Assembly (NCBI GenBank): GCA_027487315.1
Contig: JAIYDW010000118.1
Coordinates: 1-43,088 of the forward strand
DNA length: 43,088 nucleotides
From: Verrucomicrobiaceae bacterium
GTDB lineage: Bacteria > Verrucomicrobiota > Verrucomicrobiia > Verrucomicrobiales > Verrucomicrobiaceae
Direction of reading: 5' to 3'
Under the pieces are notes generated by a model that saw only the letters and a program-made list of their open reading frames with translations, ran no database searches and was not told the DNA's origin. Below are positions 16,663 to 25,555 of this stretch, piece by piece; positions within the stretch are counted from its first letter, which is position 1, and the number at the start of each line of letters is the position of its first letter. A program made the position numbers and the translations under genes.

Positions 16663-16691
16663 CAGCGAACCGAGAACAAAGAACCGCGAAC

Positions 16692-17675
16692 CTACTCCGC
16701 CTCCCCCGCCGGAGTCACCACCTTCGCCAGCACCTTGTCGATCAAATCATCCACCTTCACCTGCTGCGCCTCCCCCTCGAAATTCAAAATGATCCGGTGC
16801 CTCAGCGCCACATGCACCAGCGCCCGCACATCCTCCGTCGAAACACTCGTCGCCGCATGCAGCGCCGCCCACACCCGCGCCCCCTTGATCAACGCCTGCA
16901 ATCCCCGCGGACTCGCTCCATAAGCCACATAGCGCTTCACCTCAGGCAGCACATCCGGCTGCTCCGGATGCGTCGCTAGGATCAATCGCGACGCATAATG
17001 CGCCACCGGGTCCGGCACCGGAATCTGCGCCAGCTGCTTCTGCCACTTGATCAGATTCTTCCCCGTCAGCACCGCCTTCAACTTCGGCTCCTCAAACCCC
17101 GTCGTCCGCCGTGAAATCTCCACCAAACTCTCAATGTCCGGAAACGGCACCTTCACCTTGAACAAAAAGCGATCCAACTGCGCCTCCGGCAGCGGATAAG
17201 TCCCCTCCATCTCCATCGGATTCTGAGTCGCCAAAACAAAAAACGGCTCCGGCAGCGGATGCCTCTCCCCGCCTGTCGTCACATTCCGCTCCTGCATCAC
17301 CTCCAGCAGCGCCGCCTGCGTCTTCGGCGTCGCCCGATTGATCTCATCCACCAGCAGCAAATTGCGAAACACCGGCCCCTGCTCAAAACGCAGCACCCGC
17401 CGGCCATTCTCATCCTCCCCCACAATGTGTGTCCCCAGGATATCCGCCGGCATCAAATCCGGCGTGCACTGCACCCGCCCCGGATCCAGCCCGATCACCT
17501 GCGACAGCACCCGCACCAAATACGTCTTCCCCAACCCCGGCACCCCTTCCAAAAGCACATGCCCCCCCGCAAAAATCGCCACCAGCACATGCGTCAGCAT
17601 CTCATCATACCCCACCACCGCCTTCTGCGTCTCCGCTCGCAAGCCCTTAAAGATTTCAGGAAAAGAATCAGCCAT
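16692..17675 (-). CDS. MoxR-family AAA+ ATPase
   Basis: The 327-residue protein has the MoxR layout: VVGYDEMLTHVLVAIFAGGHVLLEG, Walker A GVPGLGKT (44-51), Walker B LLLVDEINRA (106-115), sensor 1 FFVLATQNPME and a C-terminal lid with YGASPRGLQALIKGAR. MoxR proteins act as chaperones that help mature metal- or vWA-containing protein complexes. The frame begins with a TTG at 17681, but ATG 17675 is the natural start. It lies 143 bp downstream of the large membrane protein gene on the same strand; two palindromes occupy part of that gap. DUF58 and vWA partners usual in such loci are not adjacent. Confidence 0.93.
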   Translation of the reverse strand: MADSFPEIFKGLRAETQKAVVGYDEMLTHVLVAIFAGGHVLLEGVPGLGKTYLVRVLSQVIGLDPGRVQCTPDLMPADILGTHIVGEDENGRRVLRFEQGPVFRNLLLVDEINRATPKTQAALLEVMQERNVTTGGERHPLPEPFFVLATQNPMEMEGTYPLPEAQLDRFLFKVKVPFPDIESLVEISRRTTGFEEPKLKAVLTGKNLIKWQKQLAQIPVPDPVAHYASRLILATHPEQPDVLPEVKRYVAYGASPRGLQALIKGARVWAALHAATSVSTEDVRALVHVALRHRIILNFEGEAQQVKVDDLIDKVLAKVVTPAGEAE

Positions 17676-17739
17676 GATCAAAAAACAACACCCCCATTAA
17701 CGCAGACCCAAATCAAATCACCAGCCCCAATTCACCCAA

Positions 17740-17801
17740 CGTACCACGCCTGTCCCAGGCGTGTCCCCACCAAACGAACCACGCCTGTCCCAGGCGTGTC
17801 C
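17740..17801. repeat. two copies of a 19-bp palindrome in a 35-bp tandem
   Basis: CACGCCTG-TCC-CAGGCGTG occurs at 17745-17763 and again at 17780-17798, exactly 35 bp apart; the flanks (CGTACC/CGAACC and TCC) are shared too. Each copy is a perfect 8-bp stem with a TCC loop. They lie between the membrane protein stop and the moxR start. Confidence 0.85.
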
Positions 17802-17818
17802 TCTAACACCATCACCTT

Positions 17819-19681
17819 TCACCTCCCCTCCCCCTCCAACCGCTTCCTCAGCGCATTAAAATACCGCCTCACCTGCTCCCGCCGCGCCATCGGCAGCGCC
17901 GCCTCATCCATCGCCGCCTCCTGCGCCTCCATGAACTCCACACTCAAAGCCGCACTCCCCTGACTCACACCCTCCTCTCGCGGAGCCCCACCCTCCACCT
18001 GCCGCACCGACGACGCCCCCTCTCCCGTCTTCTCCGCCTTCGCCATCGCCGACTTCACACTCTCCGGCACCGCCGTCTCCTCCCCCTTCATCTCACTCTT
18101 CGCCGACCCCGGCGGCAACCCCGACCCCGCACCCACGATGGCCCCACTGTTCGGCGAACTCCCAGGCATCATCACCATCATCTCCGGCGGCTTGTCACCC
18201 GCATCCTGCCCCGGCACCGGAGCCATCAACATCGGCGTCCCCTCCTCCGGCTTCTCCCCACCTTTCCCCGCGTTCGGATTGCCCTGACCCAAACTCAACT
18301 GCGGCCCCTGCTGCCCCGCCTGCCCTTCCTGACCCTGACCACTCGCCCCCGACTCCGGAGCCTCACTCACCTGCGCCATCTGCCCTTCCTGACCCCCTTG
18401 CCCCTCAGCCGACTCCGGCTTTCCCGACTGCCCACCTCCCTTCGTCGACTGACCTTGCGATCCCTCATTCAAAGCCTGCATCGCCTCCCCCTCCGCCCCC
18501 GCATTCGCCATCTGCCCCCCCGCCTCTCGCAGTTGCTGCGCCAACCGTTCCAACTCCTCCTGCGTCTGCTGCCTCCCCTGCATCTCCCTCAAACGCTGCG
18601 CCATCTGTCGCATCGCCTCACTCGCCTTCGCCCTCTCACCCCCCTTCAAATTTTTCGCCACCTCGCTCACCCCGCTCCCCACCAAACGCTCCCCATCCTC
18701 CGGCACCGCCGCCGCATTCACCTGATTGAAGACCCCCTCCAATCGCTCCGTCTGCTCCTCCCCACCCGCCTCAATCTTCCCCGCCAACGCCTCCGCTTCT
18801 TCCGCCGCCTCGCCACCCTTCCGATCCGCCACCGCATCGCCCAAATCCGCCGTATCCGCCTGCTTCCTCAGCGCCTCCGTCAACGCCTCGGACGCCCAAG
18901 CCTCCTCTCCCGCCCCCACCCGCTCCGCCAGTTTCTCCGCCTCCCTCGCCCGCTGCTCCAGCGCATCCAGCACCTCCCTCGCCGTCTTCCCCGCACTCTG
19001 CGACAGCGCCTCCGCCGCCCCCTGGATCTGTCCCTCCAAACCCTTCCGCTCCTCCTCCGTCAGCCCCGCCAACTTCTCCGCCTTCACCTCCATCCCCGCC
19101 AACTGCTCCGCCGCCACCCGCGCCGCCGCCACCATCTCCGCACTCAACTCCGGCCCCCGCCTCACCGCATCCATCCACCACCCCGCCACACCCGTCATCC
19201 CCAACCCAAAAATCACCCACCCCAACCGACCCACCCTCACCACTGGCATCTCCACCCCCAGCCTCCCCAGCGCCCCCGGCAACTCAGCCGCCTGCGCCTT
19301 CAAATGCCTCTCCTCAGCCTCCGTCCGCACCTCCCGCGACTCATACCACCACGCCGCCGCAAACGCCTCCCGCCGCCCCGCTTCCCGATCCCACAACGCC
19401 CACGCCGCATACACCGACGGCCGCTTCCACCACGCCCACCCCAGCATCCCCACCCCCAACAGCATCACCCCAACCAACCCCACCCAAAACGCCACCATCC
19501 CCCCACCCATCACCGCCCCAATAAAAGCCCCCAAAACCATCACCCCCGCCACCGGAAACCCCACCCGCATAACCAAAGCCACAAACCTCCGCCAAACCAC
19601 CCGCCCCATCACCACCCTCGACGCCTCACCAAACACCGCCCTCCCCGGCAAAGCCACATGCGCTGGAAACGTCTCATCCAC
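17819..19681 (-). CDS. large membrane protein with coiled-coil and Gln/Gly-rich cytoplasmic or periplasmic region (MoxR partner)
   Basis: The 620-residue protein starts with a paired membrane segment (about 33-85, VMRVGFPVAGVMVLGAFIGAV to VGLVGVMLLGVGMLGWAWW) and a third helix near 152-170. An Ala/Glu-rich coiled-coil region follows at about 180-400, then a Gln/Gly/Ser-rich stretch (AEGQGGQEGQMAQ, GASGQGQEGQAGQQG). It ends in a charged helix with REQVRRYFNALRKRLEGEG. The plan matches DUF4175-type or Bat-operon-like proteins encoded beside MoxR genes. It is first in the operon, so the ATPase probably acts on it. The start codon faces the heptamer array, leaving its promoter within or beside that array. 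Confidence 0.8.
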   Translation of the reverse strand: MDETFPAHVALPGRAVFGEASRVVMGRVVWRRFVALVMRVGFPVAGVMVLGAFIGAVMGGGMVAFWVGLVGVMLLGVGMLGWAWWKRPSVYAAWALWDREAGRREAFAAAWWYESREVRTEAEERHLKAQAAELPGALGRLGVEMPVVRVGRLGWVIFGLGMTGVAGWWMDAVRRGPELSAEMVAAARVAAEQLAGMEVKAEKLAGLTEEERKGLEGQIQGAAEALSQSAGKTAREVLDALEQRAREAEKLAERVGAGEEAWASEALTEALRKQADTADLGDAVADRKGGEAAEEAEALAGKIEAGGEEQTERLEGVFNQVNAAAVPEDGERLVGSGVSEVAKNLKGGERAKASEAMRQMAQRLREMQGRQQTQEELERLAQQLREAGGQMANAGAEGEAMQALNEGSQGQSTKGGGQSGKPESAEGQGGQEGQMAQVSEAPESGASGQGQEGQAGQQGPQLSLGQGNPNAGKGGEKPEEGTPMLMAPVPGQDAGDKPPEMMVMMPGSSPNSGAIVGAGSGLPPGSAKSEMKGEETAVPESVKSAMAKAEKTGEGASSVRQVEGGAPREEGVSQGSAALSVEFMEAQEAAMDEAALPMARREQVRRYFNALRKRLEGEGR

Positions 19682-19736
19682 AGCCCCTTAATACCCCAAT
19701 TCCACTCCCCCTCAAACCAAAATCCCCACCATCCCT

Positions 19737-19971
<235 letters not shown>

Positions 19972-20009
19972 ATTAAAAGTTCCCCCCACCCCCCACCGTT
20001 CTCCTCCCC

Positions 20010-21347
<1,338 letters not shown>

Positions 21348-21667
21348 TCCCCTCGTCCTCGCCCCTTCCCGGTCGCCCTCCGCCCCCAAAGTAGCAGTCA
21401 CTCTCCGAGTGACCAGTCCATCATTTGCGATTGCGAATCACCTCAATCACCCCAACGCCCCCCTTCCTCCAACGCCCCCCGCCCCGGCTGGACCCTCTAA
21501 ACCCTCCCCAGTACTGTAGTTCCGCCTTTAGGCGGTCCCCCAAAGTGGCAGTCACTCTCCGAGTGACGCCTCCATCATTTGCGATTGCGAATCGCTCCAT
21601 TCACCCCTTCTTAAAACCCACTCCTGAATGGCCGCGCACCATCCAGGTCACCCATGCCTTTTCAACC

Positions 21668-23521
21668 GTGAGTCAGCCCACCGAAATCCCACACTCGAAG
21701 CCCCCCGTCCCCACCCTGGACGCCCCCTTCACCCACCTCGCCGCCTACCGCTTCGCCCCCCTCACCGACCTCCGACCCCTCCGCGAGCGCCTCCAAAAAC
21801 ACTGCGCCGACCTCGACCTCAAAGGCACCATCCTCGTCAGCCAGGAGGGCCTCAACCTCTTCGTCGCAGGCCTCCCCGCCTCCATCGCCGGCCTCCTCGA
21901 CCTCATCCGCACCCTCCCCGGCTTCGAAACCTTCGACGGCAAATACAACCCCTGCGACCACCAGCCCTACAACCGCATGCTCGTCCGCCTCAAAAAGGAA
22001 ATCATCTCCTTCGGCATCGACGGCATCGACCCCGCCCATCGCACCTCCACCAAGCTCAAACCCGCCGAACTCAAGCAATGGCTCGACGAAGGCCGCCCCG
22101 TCACCCTCCTCGACACCCGCAACGACTACGAAATCAAACTCGGCACCTTCAAAAACGCCCTCACCCTCCCCCTCGCCAAATTCCGCGACTTCCCGGACGC
22201 CGTCCGCCAGCTCCCCCCCGAACTGAAGGATCAACCCATCGTCATGTTCTGCACCGGCGGCATCCGCTGTGAAAAAGCCGGCCCCTTCATGGAGCAGGAA
22301 GGCTTCAAACACATCTACCAGCTCGAAGGCGGAATATTGAAATACTTCGAAGACTGCCAGAGCGCCCACTACGACGGCGAATGCTTCGTGTTCGACCAGC
22401 GCACCGGCGTCGACCCCAGCCTCCACGAGACCGACTCCACCCAGTGCTACCACTGCCAGAGCCCCCTCACCGCCGCGGATCAAGCCGACCCCCGCTACAT
22501 CCCCGGCGCCTCCTGCCCCCACTGCCATCGCCCCCCGGAGGACGCCCGCATCGCCGCCCTCGCCGCCCGCCGCACCGCCCTCATCGCCGCCACCACCCCC
22601 CTCCCCGGCTCCATCCCCTATGACAACTTCCGCCCCCTGAACGTCCCCGCCACCTGCGACGGCTTCACCCTCATCGAAGTCCTCCACCGCATCGTCCCCA
22701 AAATCTCCCCCGCAGACTGGCTCATCCACTGGCAGGAAAACCGCCTCGTCGATGACGAAAAACGCCCCCTCCCCATCGACGTCCCCCTCCGCGCCGGCCA
22801 GCGCATCCTCCACCGCCAGCCCGCCATCCAGGAGCCCGACGTCAACCCCGCCATCGACCTCCTCCATGAGGACGAAGCCCTCATCGTCCTGAACAAACCC
22901 GCCCCCCTCCCCATGCACCCCGGCGGCCGCTTCAACCGCAACACCCTCGACTACATCCTCCAGCAGGCCTTCCACCCCTTCAAACCCCGCCCCGCCCATC
23001 GTCTCGATGCCGACACCACCGGCCTCGTCGTCTTCACCAAGACCAAGCACTTCGCCGGCATCTTGCAGCCCCAGTTCACCCGCGGCCAGATCGAAAAAGC
23101 CTACCTCGCCCGCATCCACGGCCACCCAGAAACAGACACCTTCGACTGCCACGCCCCCATCTCGGACGACCCCGGCCGCCTCGGCACCCGCAGCATCGAC
23201 GAAAGCACCGGCCTCCCCTCCCACACCCGCTTCCACGTCCTCGCCCGCCACCCCGACGGCACCGCCCTCGTCGAAGCCCACCCTCAAACCGGCCGCACCC
23301 ACCAAATCCGCCTCCACCTCCAGCACCTCGGCCACCCCATCCTCGGCGACACCACCTACCCCGCCGCCCCCACCACCGCCACCACCCTCACCCAGCAAAC
23401 CACCACCCTCCCCCTCCACCTCCACTCCCTCCGCCTCACCCTCACCCACCCCATCACCCAAGCCCGAGTCACCTACACCACTCCAGCCCCCTCTTGGGCC
23501 GAATTGACTTATTCTGCTTAA
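21668..23521 (+). CDS. fusion of TrhO-type tRNA uridine hydroxylase (rhodanese) and RluA-family pseudouridine synthase
   Basis: Residues about 20-300 match TrhO (YceA), which hydroxylates U34 of tRNA: FTHLAAYRFAPLTDL, GTILVSQEGLNLFVAG, a rhodanese domain (VTLLDTRNDYEIKLGTF) and the active-site loop C195-T-G-G-I-R-C201. A CxxC...CxxC ribbon follows (QCYHCQSP, ASCPHCHRPP). Residues about 330-617 match RluA pseudouridine synthases: an S4-like segment, HRLDADTTGLVVF with catalytic Asp447, and QTGRTHQIRLHLQHLGHPILGD. There is no stop or frame break between the halves. The frame extends upstream into the repeats; GTG 21668 is the only sensible start. Both halves modify RNA uridines, so a bifunctional tRNA enzyme is likely. 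Confidence 0.88.
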   Translation: MSQPTEIPHSKPPVPTLDAPFTHLAAYRFAPLTDLRPLRERLQKHCADLDLKGTILVSQEGLNLFVAGLPASIAGLLDLIRTLPGFETFDGKYNPCDHQPYNRMLVRLKKEIISFGIDGIDPAHRTSTKLKPAELKQWLDEGRPVTLLDTRNDYEIKLGTFKNALTLPLAKFRDFPDAVRQLPPELKDQPIVMFCTGGIRCEKAGPFMEQEGFKHIYQLEGGILKYFEDCQSAHYDGECFVFDQRTGVDPSLHETDSTQCYHCQSPLTAADQADPRYIPGASCPHCHRPPEDARIAALAARRTALIAATTPLPGSIPYDNFRPLNVPATCDGFTLIEVLHRIVPKISPADWLIHWQENRLVDDEKRPLPIDVPLRAGQRILHRQPAIQEPDVNPAIDLLHEDEALIVLNKPAPLPMHPGGRFNRNTLDYILQQAFHPFKPRPAHRLDADTTGLVVFTKTKHFAGILQPQFTRGQIEKAYLARIHGHPETDTFDCHAPISDDPGRLGTRSIDESTGLPSHTRFHVLARHPDGTALVEAHPQTGRTHQIRLHLQHLGHPILGDTTYPAAPTTATTLTQQTTTLPLHLHSLRLTLTHPITQARVTYTTPAPSWAELTYSA

Positions 23522-23524
23522 AAT

Positions 23525-24028
23525 ATGAATCCCCGCGCAGAGATCTGGAACGTGCTTCACGACGGTGGTGTCGCGGAGATCGATGGGGTAGTTCCAGGAG
23601 AGGTAACCATCCGAGTGAACATTCCATATTTGCGGCAGATGTTTTCGGACGACGGTGAGGACATCATTGTCCAACTGGGCAACTGCACGAGCCTCACGAT
23701 GAAGATTTGGAATGAGGATGTTACCACTGATGATCCAAAGCGCATCGCAAGCACCGATACGGTGATCCTGAGCACTGACTCAGAGGATGTCCCGGTTCAC
23801 ATCATCACGACGCTTGGAGAGCTGGACATTGATTTCGAGGAGTTTTCGTTGTCGCTCGACGACGGGACATCGATTTCATTCGATGAGCTATGCGACGCTT
23901 GCGAGAATTACTGGAATCGCTGGGAAAACGAAGACAAGAAGCAGAACAAGGTGGTGGTCGACAACCGGCTACCCGCCCCGAGTCCCAATGCCCCTCCTGA
24001 AACAACCCTTAACCCTGTTGCGGAGTGA
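23525..24028 (+). CDS. acidic orphan protein of unknown function, cassette-like
   Basis: The 167-residue soluble protein (MNPRAEIWNVLHDGGVAEID) is acidic and beta-rich: VTIRVNIPYLRQMF, DIIVQLGNCTSLTMKIW, LGELDIDFEEFSLSLDDGTS and a helix FDELCDACENYWNRWENED. I do not recognise a family; size and charge would suit an immunity or regulatory protein, but that is a guess. It begins 3 bp after the TrhO-RluA stop yet differs in codon choice, with abundant G-ending codons on the otherwise G-poor + strand. Its last codons overlap an attC-like hairpin at 24007-24065, the layout of an integron gene cassette. Confidence 0.75.
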   Translation: MNPRAEIWNVLHDGGVAEIDGVVPGEVTIRVNIPYLRQMFSDDGEDIIVQLGNCTSLTMKIWNEDVTTDDPKRIASTDTVILSTDSEDVPVHIITTLGELDIDFEEFSLSLDDGTSISFDELCDACENYWNRWENEDKKQNKVVVDNRLPAPSPNAPPETTLNPVAE

Positions 24029-24065
24029 CGCTCCCGGTAGCCGGTGCCACACCTCGACGTTAGGC
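24007..24065. other. putative integron attC recombination site
   Basis: GTTAGGC (24059-24065) fits the R' core GTTRRRY, and CCTTAAC (24007-24013) matches its complement GCCTAAC at 5 of 7 positions. Between them lies an imperfect palindrome: GTTG/CGAC, GG/CC and GTG/CAC blocks pair with single mismatches and a possible extrahelical A, around CCGGTAGCCGG. Total length 59 nt is normal for short attC sites. It overlaps the stop codon of the preceding gene, as in cassettes. No integrase gene is in the window and the R'' box lacks the usual first purine. Confidence 0.5.
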
Positions 24066-24082
24066 CGCCTTCGCCCCCTTTC

Positions 24083-24550
24083 GTGAAAAAGTCGCTATGG
24101 ATTCTCCTTCTCGTCTCAGTCGCCATCCTTGCCGCATTTCTGGTTTTGCGTTCGGTTGGTCAGCGTCTTTGGGAACTCAAACTCTGGGGTCCATACACCG
24201 GCGTTCTCTACAATGGCAGCATCACCACTAGCCCGACCTCTGTGCTGACTATTCCCTCGCACGGACAATTGGAAGTTCACGAGTTGCAGTCCCACACCAA
24301 CCCTGTCGTTCTGTTGCGCTCCGAAAGCGGAGACATTCAGTGGTCTCGGCTTTTCCTCCCTGAAAAGAAGCTGCAAGATGGCACGATTGAGCACGCTGGA
24401 TTGCGAGAGTTACGTTTATTGAGGTGGGAGCCGCGTAGCCCAGATTCAGTTGTCTTCGTCAGTTGCAATTGGGATTGGGGCGGCAAAGAGCGCGGCTTGA
24501 TCGAGCTCGATGCCGATTACGAATTCAAGAGTTTCAGTTTGTCTTGGTGA
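24083..24550 (+). CDS. single-pass membrane protein of unknown function, cassette-like
   Basis: From GTG 24083 the protein has 155 residues: KKSLWILLLVSVAILAAFLVL is a single N-terminal membrane helix or uncleaved signal. A soluble domain with WELKLWGPYTGVLYNG, LTIPSHGQLEVHELQSH, IQWSRLFLPEKKL and FVSCNWDWGGKERGLIELD follows, mostly beta-strand by eye. No family is recognised. An ATG at 24044 is in frame but lies within the attC-like site, so GTG, 18 bp beyond the R' box, is preferred. Base composition is balanced, unlike neighbours, matching the preceding orphan gene. No second attC is visible after the stop. Confidence 0.7.
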   Translation: MKKSLWILLLVSVAILAAFLVLRSVGQRLWELKLWGPYTGVLYNGSITTSPTSVLTIPSHGQLEVHELQSHTNPVVLLRSESGDIQWSRLFLPEKKLQDGTIEHAGLRELRLLRWEPRSPDSVVFVSCNWDWGGKERGLIELDADYEFKSFSLSW

Positions 24551-24584
24551 GGGTAGCACCCAAAACCCTCCACTCTCCACTCCA

Positions 24585-25499
24585 CTAGCCAAACATCACC
24601 TCCACCCGCTCCCGATGCCTCGGATGATCCGGGTTCAAACTGTGCAACTCCAGCGTCAACCGATCCCCCATCACCCGCGCCTCCACCCACCCCGATGGCC
24701 GCTCCGGCCCTGACGTGTACGCCACCGGCGGCAAATTGATCATCCACGGCAGCCCCTCCTTCGGCTCCTTCACCTGCCAGTGATGCGTGTGCCCATAAAT
24801 CAACGCCTTCACCTGCGGCGCCCCCTTCAACACCCGCAGCAGCTCCTCCGTATCCTTCAACCCGCCCGGCTTCTTCCCATCCGCTCCCACTGACTGCGGA
24901 TCGTGATGCACCATCACAAACGTCGGCTTCTTCGGCAGTTCCCTCAAAATCCGCTCCAACCACCGAATCTGCCCGCCACCCAACATCCCGGGAGGCGCGT
25001 TGACCACATCCAAAGAGTCCAGCAGCACCCAGTTCACCCGCGCGCTCGACAGCACCGTCACATGCTTGTCCGCCAAAACCGGATCCACGCCCGGTTGCGA
25101 ACTTACCGCCCGAAACTTCCCCCGGTCATCATGATTCCCCAGCCCGCAATGCACCTGCACCCGCTCCTCCGCCAAAGGCTTCAAACAGCTCAGCAACTGA
25201 CTGTAATCCTCCATCTGCCCATCCAAAAACGCACAGTCACCATTGATCAAAACCCCATGCGGCTTCACCCCCACCCCAAGCACCTGCTTCACTGTCCGCC
25301 GCAGATTCGTCGCCATCACCACCCCTCGCGACTCCAGCGCCTCATCCGCCGCAATGTGCGGATCCGAAAGCAACGCCCAAAACTCCTCCTTCGCTTCCCC
25401 TGCCACGCCTTGCCAAGTCCAAAGACTCCCCATCCCTGCCGCAAAACTCCGGCGAATCCATTCGCGGCGACAGGCTGACGTAAACAAACTCGTAGGCAT
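24585..25499 (-). CDS. exported calcineurin-like metallophosphoesterase
   Basis: The 304-residue protein has the full two-metal signature: LLSDPHI (Asp46, His48), LINGDCAFLDG, LGNHDDRGKF, MVHHDPQSV and YGHTHHWQV. The N terminus RREWIRRSFAAGMGSLW resembles a twin-arginine signal, so it probably acts in the periplasm. Such enzymes hydrolyse phosphomono- or diesters; the substrate is not evident. It reads towards the cassette-like gene (convergent, 34 bp between stops) and lies 56 bp downstream of the glgC stop on the same strand, so co-transcription with glgC is possible. Confidence 0.9.
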   Translation of the reverse strand: MPTSLFTSACRREWIRRSFAAGMGSLWTWQGVAGEAKEEFWALLSDPHIAADEALESRGVVMATNLRRTVKQVLGVGVKPHGVLINGDCAFLDGQMEDYSQLLSCLKPLAEERVQVHCGLGNHDDRGKFRAVSSQPGVDPVLADKHVTVLSSARVNWVLLDSLDVVNAPPGMLGGGQIRWLERILRELPKKPTFVMVHHDPQSVGADGKKPGGLKDTEELLRVLKGAPQVKALIYGHTHHWQVKEPKEGLPWMINLPPVAYTSGPERPSGWVEARVMGDRLTLELHSLNPDHPRHRERVEVMFG

Positions 25500-25555
25500 A
25501 GCAAGACCCTATCAACCGCCCTCCATCCTCCAATCTTTCACCGCGCCACTTCCAA

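Noticed and set aside
21425-21667. Upstream extension of the TrhO-RluA fusion
   Set aside because: The extra 81 codons translate the duplicated palindromic block and have no protein-like conservation; GTG 21668 precedes the real domain.
21662-23674. A 670-codon open frame antisense to the TrhO-RluA fusion
   Set aside because: It is Gly/Val/Glu/Asp-rich low-complexity sequence, the mirror of C-ending codons on the other strand; no domain is recognisable and the sense gene has clear catalytic motifs.
23525-24550. The two orphan genes as a toxin-antitoxin or defence pair
   Set aside because: No nuclease, kinase, ATPase or DNA-binding motif is visible, so naming a defence role would be unsupported; only the foreign composition and attC-like site are reported.
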